From: Arion vulgaris
Lineage: Eukaryota; Mollusca; Gastropoda; Stylommatophora; Arionidae
NCBI GenBank assembly: GCA_020796225.1
Contig: CM036764.1
Span: 26,510,233 to 26,574,232 of the forward strand
Direction of reading: 5' to 3'
DNA: 64,000 nt
The notes under the pieces are model-generated. The model worked only from the letters and a program-made list of their open reading frames with translations, had not been told where the DNA came from and ran no database searches. Every line of letters starts with the position of its first letter. Within the stretch, counting starts at the first letter, position 1. The position numbers and the translations under genes are program-made. Positions 53,008 through 63,400 of the stretch are shown in pieces.

Positions 53008-53575
53008 GCTAACGTAAATATATTTACATATGTCATTGCATATTGAGGCATATGTACATATGCACGCTTAACTTCGAGAGCCGCGGTAGCGTAGTTGTTA
53101 GTGAACTCGCTTCTCAAGGCTGGTGGTCTGGGTTCAGTTCCCGCAATGCGCGTGGAATTTTCCCGACCGCGACGGCTCTCAGGTCGACCCAGCCTCAACT
53201 GGGTACCAGACATGCTCTGGGAAAGTAAAGGCGGCCGGCGTGATGCTGACCACATCACCCATCGTGTGCCGACGGTCAATGAAAATACAGGACTAACACT
53301 GTATTGACCTATATACCACGAGGTATGAAAGGGTTCCTTTACTTTTACTTTACGCTTAACTTTAGCGTGCTAAGGAGAACGTATGTACATATTCAATTCA
53401 AGGATTGAGGCATATGCACATATGAACATTTATCTTTAGCATGCAAAGGACAACAAATGTACATATGTAATTGACGAATTGAGGCATATGTACATATGTA
53501 ATTGACGAATTGAGGCATATGTACACTTGTACACTTAACGTTAGCGTGATAAGAATAACGTATGTACAACTAATA
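53008..53575. repeat. About 75-bp degenerate tandem repeat, split by a SINE
   Basis: Unit blocks: GAGGCATATGTACATATG, CTTAACTTTAGCGTG, AACGTATGTACATA and AATTGACGAATT. About 3.5 units surround the SINE at 53075-53351. Confidence 0.75.
53075..53351 (+). mobile_element. SINE-E, full length with TSD
   Basis: Flanked by ACGCTTAACTT (53064-53074 and 53352-53362). Head GAGAGCCGCGGTAGCGTAGT with A box TAGCGTAGTTGTTAG (53087-53101) and B box GGTTCAGTTCC (53131-53141). The body includes CGACGGCTCTCAGGTCGACC and GGCGGCCGGCGTGATGCTGA, and the end is GGGTTCCTTTACTTTTACTT. Best copy of the family. Confidence 0.9.
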
Positions 53576-53579
53576 ATAA

Positions 53580-53707
53580 TAGCCGTCCATTACAAGCGAT
53601 GATGACAACAACATCAGACGTGTGCTGCTGCGCTTCTCTGGTATGTGCAGAGGTTACTGTAGAGTCCAATCATAGAGCACATTGCCTACCACAGGTGGGG
53701 CATACAT
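53580..53707. repeat. 130-bp dispersed repeat, copy 2
   Basis: Same block order as 49908-50035: GCCGTCCATTACAAGCGATG, GTGCTGCTGC, CTGTAGAGTCCAATCA and GCATACATGATCAA. Confidence 0.65.
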
Positions 53708-53774
53708 GATCAAAACGAGATAAACTATTCTTTTTAAATTACATGTTTTGTTAAAAGTTATGACATGTATCCAT

Positions 53775-54300
53775 TGGATGATACGTTTAGCAATATAAGA
53801 CTCCAAGAACTTACTGGTCAAGACGACATAAATAAAAAGATACATGGAAAACGATGTCGATGGATTGGACATGTCCTCAATACGATTTTTTTCCGATTTA
53901 GAAGCACTTAAGCTTTCAGCTCGTCGGCTCGGTGCTATGGACATCGTAATATTTCGGTTCGGTGCCACGAACACCGTAAATCTGGAGAAACATTTTGCTT
54001 TTTCTGCCAGCCCGTTGAATTGAACCCGCATTCACAGAGGGCTGGTCACACCATCGTCTAACGCGCTACGAACACGCTGAGCAGGCGGGCCCTCAACATG
54101 ATAAAAGAAAGACGACTACACCATGCAATGCAGAGGACACCATAGAGACGACGGGAGAAACAGAAATATATTCGTAGAGGCATGATGAGAACAGTTGAGA
54201 TGCTCAAATACAATCATAAGGCTAGGTGTGAGAGGATAAAACGACTCAAGATCAAATTGAGTATGAATTTTGGTCGCAACGTTGTGTGCATGTAGGCGCA
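53775..54300 (+). mobile_element. LINE C-terminus split by a nested SINE-C
   Basis: Left of the SINE: NIRLQELTGQDDINKKIHGK and RCRWIGHVLN. Right of it: RLHHAMQRTPWRRREKQKYI, RRGMMRTVEML. Together they give the RCRWIGHVL ... HHAM..TP..RR order of a non-LTR ORF2 C-terminus. The SINE edges show CCTCAA on both sides, a probable but short or degraded TSD. Confidence 0.6.
53887..54091 (-). mobile_element. SINE-C, full length
   Basis: In its own orientation: GCCCGCCTGCTCAGCGTGTT, CGTAGCGCGTTAGACGATGG, B box GGTTCAATTCA, GGGCTGGCAGAAAAAGCAAA, CCAGATTTACGGTGTTCGTG, GCACCGAACCGAAATATTAC, GCACCGAGCCGACGAGCTGA and AAGTGCTTCTAAATCGGAAA with an A-rich end. Confidence 0.85.
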
Positions 54301-55754
54301 ACGAGAGCAGGTGATGCTGATGAAATTTAGAGAGATATAAATACTAGATAGAGCGAGAGAAAGTAACAGAGTTAACCATATGCACAAGACAGATTTAAAC
54401 TATACAGACTTTATGCTATCCTGTCCGTAAATGGTGAAATAAAATAGACTGGTACAGGAATAGACTGAGAAAGAGGTAGGAGATATAATTTATTAAATGA
54501 GAGAGGCTTGCTTGTAATACGGTACTCCGTAATATGATTTTCATGACGTCCGTCCATAATTTGATCAATTTACTCGTTGAGATAGAAATGCTGCCCAAAT
54601 TTTGGCATTCAGTGTCTTTGTGATGGAGTGGGACGTGCTTACAGTACACCGGAAATTGAATGTAGGAACGTGAAAAAGGGCGTTATAAATACTCAACAAA
54701 CATAGACATATTTTAAATGTCGGTGCATGTGTGTAAACCATGCTCGTCAATTTGAATAATGAAATCAATAATTGAGAGTTATGGATGACATATATTTAAA
54801 ATATTTGTAAAAAATGAAGAGAGAAAAATAAATGGATTAGTGAGCGGATATTTTGATAGAGAATATTAATAGATATTTATTTTAAAGTAGAAAACGTAAA
54901 GCTAGACATATACATGGCTCTGAAGTAGATTCTTGGAGACAATATGGGTAGTGGAAGACTTAAAGAGACACAGAGGCGAATGTAGATAGAGAAAGAAAGA
55001 TTCGGGTAAGATCCGAAATAAGCTAGGCTGGCGTTTGCAAAAATATATATTTTTTGGGGGAGGAATTATGTTTGAAACGGCGTTACTAGAAGAATATTTT
55101 ATTCAGACAATTTGAATATAATACTGAAATTGTTGACGAATCTATTGACTGTTTTGATTAACTCATATAAGACCATTAGACTTTGTGAATGTATGTGTGC
55201 TCCGATCTTATTCTCACGTAGGGAAGTCACAGTAGCAGTGCACGAAGTTCGTAGCTGCAGCAAGGATGTCCAATGTAATTTGTAAGATTGTGAACATTTT
55301 GCTTGGATTTTCATTGCAAACTCTTCAAAGAACTGAGCATCTAACAGTGTGTCTGAATTGATATGAATTTATTAAAACAAATATCAATAGCACATTATAT
55401 ACACATTTTCTTTTAATCAGTTTACGGCATGTAAGTTTCTATTGCTCAGATATTACCCACTTCCATCCTTCTCTGTTCTTAGCCTTCTCTACCTAGTTGT
55501 TGACGCCTAGTATTTATAGGTGTAATACAATGGTATATCTCGATCGCTATCATGCCTACAACCAAGACGTTTGTGGCAATAGTAAATTAAAAATACCCCG
55601 AATCTTACGACGGAGAAGGCGTGAGAACTGGTAAGTAGTCGATAATGTTAGGTGGGCTGTGAGGAAAGAGATGATCTGCAAGGAACACGCTTCATGATTA
55701 TGCAAGAGTACTTTCCATATGTAATACTAATATAAATTTAAAATCCTACTTTAG
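54301..55754. other. Gene-free AT-rich stretch
   Basis: About 1.4 kb; only short frames without domains. Confidence 0.5.
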
Positions 55755-55935
55755 TAGAGTAAAATCGAGGGTAGACGAGACAGGGGAAGACAGAGAGAAA
55801 ATTTTGGATAGCCTGACTTCATGGCACGGTAGAACGTCAATATCTGAGTTGATAGCAAACACCAACGACAGAGATTGTGGAGATCCATGATCGCTTACGC
55901 CAGCCGGCACGGCACCTGATGATGATGATGATTTT
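55755..55935 (+). mobile_element. LINE 3' end (HGT-terminated family)
   Basis: Reads KIEGRRDRGRQREKILDSLT, SWHGRTSISELIANTNDRDC, GDPWSLTPAGTAPDDDD with a shift near CGACAGAGATTGTGG, then a TGATGATGATGAT tail. Well preserved. Confidence 0.8.
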
Positions 55936-55948
55936 AGTAGAAACAATC

Positions 55949-55950
<2 letters not shown>

Positions 55951-56002
<52 letters not shown>
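55951..56002. repeat. (TA)n microsatellite
   Basis: Pure TA run about 15 bp downstream of the LINE tail. Confidence 0.95.
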
Positions 56003-56006
<4 letters not shown>

Positions 56007-56404
56007 GAAGATTCAAGAAATGTTGATGTTGCACTACTATACGTCATAAGGATCGTAGTCCAGTGGTTGCATTGCCGTTATATGGCTCATCAACCTGCTG
56101 TACGCCATTGAGACATGGGCCATATATAGCAAATCCGTATGATAATTTCATCATTTTTACAAAACTATACCTGCATTTTGCACACAATAAAATGGCAAAC
56201 CAAAATTGCAAATGCGTATACATCATGCGAACTAAGATATAAAGGACACACATTAAGTTACAGAAGGCTTAGGTGAGATGGATCGGTTACGTTGATAAGA
56301 TTCCCATAAAAATATTCAAAGCAAATAATGTATTGCTTGTTAGATTAGAACAACTGACCAGTCGGTTTAGTTAATTTCAGTTTGGAATGTCGTCGTTGTC
56401 GTCA
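56003..56404. other. Spacer
   Basis: Nothing recognised. Confidence 0.5.
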
Positions 56405-56520
56405 AGACATGGTCATACGTGCTTACATCTCTTCTGCAATATCTCCAACAGAGTCCGGCGACTAACTGTATTAGTTCGATGGTGATTTATGGAGACTACT
56501 CATTCGTCTCTTCTTGTGCT
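56405..56520 (-). mobile_element. RNase H-type LINE C-terminal remnant
   Basis: The minus strand reads HRTNTVSRRTLLEILQKRCK, HV, stop, equivalent to QRTGVVSRHTLMDILRERSE at 22.7 kb. Confidence 0.6.
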
Positions 56521-56559
56521 CTTTTCTTACCACTCCATTTTTAAACCATTATCTAGCCC

Positions 56560-56815
56560 GCCTGCCCAGCGTGTTTTCGTGGACGGACTTGTAGCAAGCC
56601 CCCTGTGAGTGCAGTTCAATTCCGCGGGCTGGCTGAAAAGTACATGTTCTCCGTATTTACGATGTTTTGTTTATTCGATCCAGAAGCACTTGTAGCTTCA
56701 GTCTTGGCTCGGTGTCATGGAATCCTGACCCTTCGGTTTCTTGCGAACCGAAGGGTCACGATGTCCATGACACCGAGCCGAAGAGCTGAAAATTCAAATG
56801 CTTCTGGATCGGAAA
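56560..56815 (+). mobile_element. SINE-C with inverted duplication of its 3' body
   Basis: Head GCCCGCCTGCCCAGCGTGTT, B box in GTGCAGTTCAATTCCGCGGG, then a stretch resembling TCCGTATTTACGATG. From 56676 the SINE tail appears in inverted orientation and is followed by the normal body and tail, forming a palindrome (next entry). Confidence 0.75.
56676..56812. repeat. SINE-derived palindrome, arms about 65 bp, loop a few bases
   Basis: Left arm starts CGATCCAGAAGCACTTGTAG and runs to CTTCGGTTTC; right arm runs from GCGAACCGAAGGGTC to GCTTCTGGATCGG. The arms are inverted copies with a few mismatches (for example GGAATCCTGA versus GGACATCGTGA). Could form a long hairpin. Confidence 0.8.
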
Positions 56816-57154
56816 AACCTACAAAAAACAATTTTCTAACTGTTGCAATATCCAGCTTAATAAATACATATAAATGTCATCCACTTAACAAGTTTTAACA
56901 CACTCCCGATCGGACAACCATGTAGAAATAAATATATTTGCTGTAAACGAAAACCGGAAATTGAATCGGAATCAATTGATGTAAATTTAGTAATAATTAT
57001 ACATCAACAATGCGTTAAGCAATGTGCGACAGACGCGTAATTTTAATAGAAAATATTAGCGCACCCTAAGGCAGTTAGTACGTAATGAGTTAAGCTTCTT
57101 AGTAGAAAGTGCGCCTTAGGAAAACAATGGAACAAAATTTACTGCTGGATGCAA
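56816..57154. other. Spacer
   Basis: Nothing recognised. Confidence 0.5.
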
Positions 57155-57275
57155 AAAATATTGTACTAATTCCATAGATGAGATTGAACGATTTTCCCGG
57201 ACAGAAAGGTATATAGACATTACTGTAGGCGCTATTTAACGTATAATGGTATGAGAAACATATAATAATGAATAA
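57155..57275 (+). mobile_element. LINE 3' remnant, (ATT)n-tail family
   Basis: Reads NSIDEIERFSRTERYIDITV then the TTTAACGTATAATGGTATGA end and ATAATAATG. Sister of 51990-52275. Confidence 0.6.
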
Positions 57276-57414
57276 CACAACAATAATAAGCTGCTTAACG
57301 ATTCTAGAACATTATCCCCAAGGCGCTTGCTTATCAATAAGACAAATTGACGTCAATCAAACCGGACGGGATTTCAGTTGCCGGATTTACATGATCTGGT
57401 GGATGAGTCGAAAA

Positions 57415-57590
57415 CCGAGGATGATGGTGGAGAATCGAGGGAAGACTAGACAGAGGAAGACAGAGAGAGACAATTTTGGATAGTCTGACATCATGGCCCG
57501 GAAGAGATGATAGCAAACACCAGAGACAGAGATTTGTGGAGATCCATGATCGCCTCCGCCAGCCGGGACATCACCTGATGATGATGATGG
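57415..57590 (+). mobile_element. LINE 3' remnant (HGT-terminated family)
   Basis: AGACTAGACAGAGGAAGACA and GAGAGACAATTTTGGATAGT match the GRQREKILDS segment; GATAGCAAACACCAGAGACA and GATCCATGATCGCCTCCGCC match ANTRDRDLWRSMIA; tail TGATGATGATG. A deletion removes the SWHGR...SEL part. Confidence 0.7.
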
Positions 57591-58234
57591 TAGTGGATGA
57601 GTCAACTATGACAGTCCCAGTATGCCAAATCAGATATGGTACCATACTATAGTATAACTCAAGATGTGGTACTAGAAAGTGGTGTTTTTTTTTTTTTAAT
57701 TTTTCAGTTACCCTTCTTAACAAATTGTGTTCTGATAGATAATACGCATAAACGTTGTTTAAAAATCGTTAATGCAGGTCCGTCATGTTACAGGGGTTTA
57801 ACGGAGGCGCAGTGTACTTACGTTGTCTACACAAAGCAGACAGATCACAAAGACATGTTAACTTGTTTGAAAAATTGAATGCAAACAACCAAACATGATA
57901 TCGATGTAAACTAAGATTCGATTCTACATAACATTCCTTCCTTCCTTCCTTTCGTTCGCTTGAAATAGTATCTTTATAATCAATGTTGTCTCATGTGTAA
58001 ACTTCAGTCTTGTGTAGCTCACACAGAGGTCCGTGTAGTTTCATCAGTGTTGTTTGTTGTTATGAGTTTGTCTCAGTATATCATATCGAGTGGCCCAATT
58101 GATGTAAGTATAGTAGTAAACACAACAAATTACAGTTTTACAAATACATAAACAAATACATAATACATATACATATACATAAATCTATTTTCCAAGTGGT
58201 TACTGCAGTCTCCACTTTTTCGTAAAGTATATAC
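57591..58234. other. Gene-free stretch
   Basis: A TTCC/TTCG short repeat near 57935; nothing else recognised. Confidence 0.5.
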
Positions 58235-58345
58235 CACTGTTACCTGCCACGCATGTCGTAAAAGGCGGCTTAGTAGGTTTAGCTGAAATCGGATGCACGT
58301 GTCCGGTAGGGAATGCTAACCCAAAACAAATGCTTGCAGAAAACG
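58235..58345 (+). mobile_element. SINE-D-like fragment
   Basis: ACCACTGTTACCTGCCACGC, ATGTCGTAAAAGGCGGCTTA, GCTGAAATCGGATGCACGTG match the core of SINE-D at 27.1 and 61.4 kb; the 5' head and 3' tail are absent. Confidence 0.6.
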
Positions 58346-58690
58346 GATGCACCAGGCTGTAAGGCGCATAACATGGTGCAACGATCCCTCAAAATGAGGA
58401 ATGGGATAACGGATTCTACGGTCGCCAATTTGCCTCAGAGATTTAGCCACGCAGTAAGAATGTCAGACCTACCATCACGAGGGTGGCCAAAACTTACTGC
58501 GGGAAGAGGTCGGCACAAACGGGAAGCAGAAATCATAGGAATTATATCCTACAGAACTGCACCCAGTATGCAGACTTGAGAAGAAAGAGGTGGCCCACTT
58601 ACACCGGCATCGAAGACAAATTGTATTGCGTGGCTGATAATCTGAGGCAGACGGCTGCCTTTATTAGAGAATCCGAAATCCCAATTTAGT
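58346..58690 (+). pseudogene. Coding-like remnant, unidentified
   Basis: Two overlapping frames (58313-58579, 58483-58689) have mixed composition unlike the AT-rich shadows around them. The second ends YTGIEDKLYCVADNLRQTAA, FIRESEIPI and a stop, which reads like a genuine amphipathic C-terminus. The first has VRMSDLPSRGWPKLTAGRGR. No domain recognised. It directly follows a SINE-D core, so it may be part of a mobile element (for example a LINE ORF end). Confidence 0.35.
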
Positions 58691-59479
58691 GAGAACGCAG
58701 AAGAAGAAGTATATCATATGCGGGACAGTCTTGAAGTATGCGCTCTGCAGTCTGATGTGTCTGTCCACATTTACACATGGATGAACTGCCAATCTTCAAG
58801 TTTGTATATTATATACTACATCAGTGCAACTACATCACTACATCACTATGAAATCTATATCACTAAATATATTATATATATTATACATGTTGGTTAAACT
58901 TTCATTGCAAACCCTCAATGTATTTTGCTCGTACTGTGATTTTGCTGTCTACTCATATAGAGTTGCATCTATCATTTCATGTCATTTGTCATTACAACGA
59001 AAGTCCAACCAAAATGTATTACATAACATTAAATGTATGTTTAATGTATAGTAAACCTGATGGAATATCAGAAGAAATGTGAAAAAAGAAGATGCGACAA
59101 ACATAAATACAGTACAATCAACACTTTCTAACTAAATGTGCATCTTCTCACACAAGAGTTTAACCAACATTGGAAGCAAAAATGTACTAGGTAAATACAA
59201 ACAAAGTAAACTAAGGAATTATGATATGTTTACGTGATAAGAACTTAAGCTGATAACAAGGAAGATACATATTGAAATGCAAAAATTGTGCTACCATTTC
59301 GGAAGCTAAATAAATAAAATGGCCATATTTTAATTTGCTTCTAATATATGCGTAACAGATGATAGATGTAATCACAAGAAAATAGACAAAATTTAATTTG
59401 TTTAGCTAACGAAATATTGAATTTTTTGATGACTTGAACTGTTGTTCAAAATAAAATATCAATATATGGAATTACGACG
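58691..59479. other. AT-rich gene-free stretch
   Basis: Nothing recognised. Confidence 0.5.
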
Positions 59480-60860
59480 TTTCGTCTTTAGAAGCAGGAA
59501 ACGTCTAGAGAAGTAGGAACAGTGTTTAGAAGTTTAGAGAAGCAGAAACAGTCTTTAGAAGTCTAGAGAAGAAGAAACAGTCTTTAGAAGTCTAGAGAAG
59601 TAGAAATAGTCTTTAGAAGTCTAGAGAAGCAGAAACAGTCTAGAGTCAGAAGTAGAAAGTTTTAGAGTAGAAGAGAAATAGTCTTTAAGTCTAGAGAAGA
59701 GAAATAGTCTTAGAAGTCTAGAAGTAGAAATAGTCTTGAGTCTAAGAGTAGAAATAGTCTTAGAAGTCTAGAGCAAAACAGTCTTTGAAGTCTAGAGAAG
59801 CAGAAACAGTCTTTAGAAGTCTAGAGAAAGAAACAGTCTTTAGAGTCTGAGAAGAGAAAGTCTTAGAAGTCTAGAGAGCAGAAACAGTCTTAGAAGTCTA
59901 GAAGTAGAAATAGTCTTGAAGTCAGAAGCAGAAACAGTCTTTAGAAGTCTAGAGAGAAGAGCCAGTCTTTAGAAGTCTAGAAAGTAGAAATAGTCTTTAG
60001 AAGTCTAGAGAACAGAAACAGTTTTAGAAGTTTAGAGAAGCAGGAACAGTCTTTAGAAGTCTAGAGAAGTAGAAATAGTCTTTAGAAGTCTAGAGAAGTA
60101 GAAACAGTCTTTAGAAGTTTAGAGAAGCAGGAACAGTCTTTAGAAGTCTAGAGAAGTAGAAACAGTCTTTAGAAGTCTAGAGAAGCAGAAACAGTCTTTA
60201 GAAGTCTAGAGAAGCAGAAACAGTCTTTAGAAGTCTAGAGAAGCAGAAACAGTCTTTAGAAGTCTAGAGAAGCAGAAACAGTCTTTAGAAGTCTAGAGAA
60301 GCAGAAACAGTCTTTAGAAGTCTAGAGAAGCAGAAACAGTCTTTAGAAGTCTAGAGAAGCAGAAACAGTCTTTAGAAGTCTAGAGAAGCAGAAACAGTCT
60401 TTAGAAGTCTAGAGAAGCAGAAACAGTCTTTAGAAGTCTAGAGAAGCAGAAACAGTCTTTAGAAGTCTAGAGAAGCAGAAACAGTCTTTAGAAGTCTAGA
60501 GAAGCAGAAACAGTCTTTAGAAGTCTAGAGAAGCAGAAACAGTCTTTAGAAGTCTAGAGAAGTAGAAACAGTCTTTAGAAGTCTAGAGAAGCAGAAACAG
60601 TCTTTAGAAGTCTAGAGAAGCAGAAACAGTCTTTAGAAGTCTAGAGAAGCAGAAACAGTCTTTAGAAGTCTAGAGAAGCAGAAATAGTCTTTAGAAGTCT
60701 AGAGAAGCAGAAACAGTCTTTAGAAGTCTAGAGAAGCAGAAACAGTCTTTAGAAGTCTAGAGAAGCAGAAATAGTCTTTAGAAGTCTAGAGAAGCAGGAG
60801 CAGTCTTTAGATATCTTGAGAAGCAGGAACAGTTTTTAGCAGTCTAGACCAGCAGAAAAA
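59480..60860. repeat. 29-bp minisatellite, about 47 copies
   Basis: Unit: AGAAGCAGAAACAGTCTTTA then GAAGTCTAG. Units from about 60150 to 60800 are nearly identical. Units between about 59640 and 59960 carry many single-base deletions (AGAAGAGAAATAG, GTCTTAGAAG, TCTAGAGTCAGAAG). Confidence 0.95.
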
Positions 60861-61300
60861 GAGAAAGAAAATAATATTTCAGATCTTTTATTCCCATACC
60901 ACAAAGTACTGATTGCAAAAAACTTAACATCTCTCCAGATCTATTTGAGATTATTTAACATTAATGGTGGGTGAGGGTAAGGGGTGGGGGCTATACCATG
61001 AGAATAAATATAGTAATGACATATACAATGACAATAAGCACACAACCATAAAAATGTACAATAAAACGTCAGAACATAGAAATTAAACGAACCAATGAGT
61101 TCACAAATTAGGCGTACTTTGTCACTGCAGATGTAAGTATCGATAAGAAAATCAGCAATCGATGATCAACGGCTAACCAGGTACAAAGACAGTTAATACC
61201 AATGATATCACATACAGATATACATCTGAAAACTAGAACAAATCCTGTAGAACGATTTTCAGGCCAACACTAAGTAATAGCCAAGCTTTGCCAATAGCAG
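60861..61300. other. Spacer
   Basis: Contains GGTGGGTGAGGGTAAGGGGT near 60965 (a short G-rich tract); nothing else recognised. Confidence 0.5.
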
Positions 61301-61307
61301 CAGTTCT

Positions 61308-61546
61308 TCTTCTTTGCGTTCGTTCTTTACGACCAATTTTAATCACTTTGTGATATGTTTGATCTTTCCAAGAACGGTCATAAGTTGCACATTGGTTTGA
61401 GGCCTAAACGCATAGACTTCACATGTTTAGACATTGCATCCGATTTCATCCAACCCTCCTTAGTCGCCTCTTACGACATGCGTGGCAGGTAACAGTGGCT
61501 CTATTCTTTACACCCAAAATTTGGGTCCCGGTAACCACTCAGGCGA
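61308..61546 (-). mobile_element. SINE-D, second copy
   Basis: In its own orientation: CGCCTGAGTGGTTACCGGGA head, AATAGAGCCACTGTTACCTG, GCATGTCGTAAGAGGCGACT, GGATGAAATCGGATGCAATG, CCAATGTGCAACTTATGACC, ATATCACAAAGTGATTAAAA, GTCGTAAAGAACGAACGCAA, AGAAGAAGAA. Several single-base losses relative to 27030-27293. Confidence 0.8.
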
Positions 61547-61549
61547 ATA

Positions 61550-61800
61550 GCAGCAGTTAATGAGCTGGACATCATACGGATGGAGATGATATGTCTTAGA
61601 AAAGCTGTATGAGTGACAATAAGAGACACAATTAGAAAAGAAGAAATCATGCGAAGACTGGATGTTAAACCGGCCATGCAATTCATACAAGAACAACAGT
61701 TTAAATGGTTTGTACATCTGACAAGAATGCCCTGGTATCGAATAAGACAGAGTGAGACGATACAAAAAGTATAGCAAGAAAAAGACCACGCAAACGATGG
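61550..61800 (+). pseudogene. LINE thumb/C-terminal remnant
   Basis: Reads ELDIIRMEMICLRKAV, stop, VTIRDTIRKEEIMRRLDVKP, AMQFIQEQQFKWFVHLTRMP, then a degraded KKRPRKRWSNG (AGAAAAAGACCACGCAAACG). Same order as CEMRCLRKAV ... FIEKQRLKWFGHLVRM at 21.7-21.9 kb. Confidence 0.7.
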
Positions 61801-62309
61801 AGCAACGGAAACAGGAACAATTTTTATCAAAAAGAATAGTAGCTTCCAAATTTCCGTAGAACAAGCACACACAGATCACTACATCCCCTCCAGTCCCAAC
61901 ACAACAAACACTTATATAAAGATGAAAATGACGATGAGGAAAAAAAGACGTTTCATGTAGAGAGACGATGTAAACGAAGACAGACGTACATATATACAAA
62001 CATAAGTAGTTGGTTGCAAAAGGCATGTAGGCACGCATGTAAAATTATATGTACACACGAGGTCTGTTTAAAATCTATAGGACATTGGGCAGGGAAAAAA
62101 AACCATTGACATTCCCAAAGTTAGATATTAAACCCTAATGTACTTCAAAGAACTCCGATCCCCTAGGACATCACACAGCTCTCTTAGTAATCCTTCAATT
62201 GTTAGAAGTACATCAGGAAAACGCCTCTTTGAGAATACAGTTAGCTGGGCTGTTACGTTTAACATTATGATTTCTCTTGATTCAAATAAGGCTCATTTCA
62301 TACACAATT
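61801..62309. other. Spacer
   Basis: No feature supported. Short frames around 62138-62347 have no recognised domain. Confidence 0.45.
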
Positions 62310-62580
62310 TCGGCCCGTGTGGTGCTGGGCCACAGGGAAGCATATAATAGTAACACTGCGACCTACAAGGTATTTCGTAAGAGATGACTGATGTAGAACC
62401 TAGGGAAGCTACTCTAGTAACTAAAAAGCATCGCAGAAAACGGATGGGATAGTCTACTTGTAGGCACATAACTGGCACACCGTACAATCGCTGTTAGGCT
62501 CAGATCACATACAAATCATACAGAGTGGTTAATAAGTGGTCGATATGGAGCGTTCGAACAAAAAGGAGAAGAAGAAAAAG
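62310..62580 (+). mobile_element. SINE-A, full length
   Basis: CCGTGTGGTGCTGGGCCACA head, AATAGTAACACTGCGACCTA, TTTCGTAAGAGATGACTGAT, AGCTACTCTAGTAACTAAAA, TAGGCACATAACTGGCACAC, CGTACAATCGCTGTTAGGCT, CAGATCACATACAAATCATA, GGTTAATAAGTGGTCGATAT and an AAAAAGGAGAAGAAGAAAAA tail. Confidence 0.85.
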
Positions 62581-62739
62581 ACAACCCAATGTAGTTATTT
62601 CATCTTAATCGAGAAGTTAGTCTATACAATAAAACAGACATGTAACCAAGAGAACTAGGCAGCTATATCATGCAAAGCAACTTCAATTGTTTGTATCTGA
62701 AATATACTTGCATCGTAATTGTCAAATTCCTGCGCTTCG
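62581..62739. other. Spacer
   Basis: Nothing recognised. Confidence 0.5.
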
Positions 62740-63284
62740 TCAGAGTCCCAGCGGTGGGGACGCTAACTCAGGGGCTCTGAGTCACAGGCGAGGAAAGACC
62801 AGGCAAATGTGAGCACGATACTGAAGGCACGGAAAATGTGAGCACGGCGAAAACTTATGGTGGTCAGGAACCAGGGCAGAGCTAGCACGCACACTGGTAA
62901 TGCCATAGTGGACCCCACCGAGGGGCAGGCTAGCATGGCATAGCACCTGCATGCAAGGAAGGCACGGCAAGCGCGGCAACTGCAAACATGGCAGGCGCGG
63001 CAGGCAAGAGGGTGTGCGTCCACCCAAATGTGCAGAACAACTGGAAAGCCCAGCAAGGTAAAGCCAGTGCGCGTTTCCGCTCGCAGGGAACTACTGCTGC
63101 CTTGTAGTTAGATTGGGGACAATCGAAGTCTAGTGGGGCAAACCGTACACAAAACTTGACGGGCAGCGAACAAAGGTGTTCCACAAAACGTCCGGCTTCG
63201 CTGGACAGATGGCGCTTATAAGCCCGGGAGGGCAGGCCGCAGGGTCGCTGCCCTAAAAGAAAAAAGCGCAGCCTGCTGCCTTGT
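62740..63284. repeat. GC-rich block with short internal repeats
   Basis: Rich in GGCACGG, GCGCGGCA, AAATGTGAGCACG and AGCATGGCA words; much higher G+C than its surroundings. Minus-strand frames (62763-63056, 62782-63027, 62930-63184) are Ala/Cys/Pro-rich products of this composition and have no domain. It leads straight into the shared repeat at 63285, so may be the 5' part of that element. Confidence 0.4.
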
Positions 63285-63400
63285 GGGTTTTGGCTGGGGA
63301 CAGCAAAAGGCTAACGGAGAACGAACCCAGTAAACGCTGGTTGAAACCGAACACACCACCGAAGGATAAGCACCTGAGCTCCAATAGGTACTGAAGGTTG
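63285..63400 (+). repeat. Dispersed repeat shared with 36.5 kb
   Basis: TTGGCTGGGGACAGCAAAAG, GAACGAACCCAGTAAACGCT and CACCGAAGGATAAGCACCTG correspond to the reversed copy at 36500-36665. Confidence 0.65.

Noticed and set aside
59480..60860. CRISPR-like appearance of the regularly spaced 29-bp array
   Set aside because: Units are directly adjacent without unique spacers, and the context is an animal genome with retrotransposons.
60961..60990. G-rich tract as a telomere-like or quadruplex site
   Set aside because: Only one short irregular tract (GGTGGGTGAGGGTAAGGGGT); no telomeric repeat array.
62138..62347. Plus-strand frame of 69 codons
   Set aside because: No domain, no second copy in the window, and part of it overlaps the SINE-A head.
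62763..63184. Overlapping minus-strand frames rich in Ala, Cys and Pro
   Set aside because: Explained by the local GC-rich word repeats; several frames are open at once.
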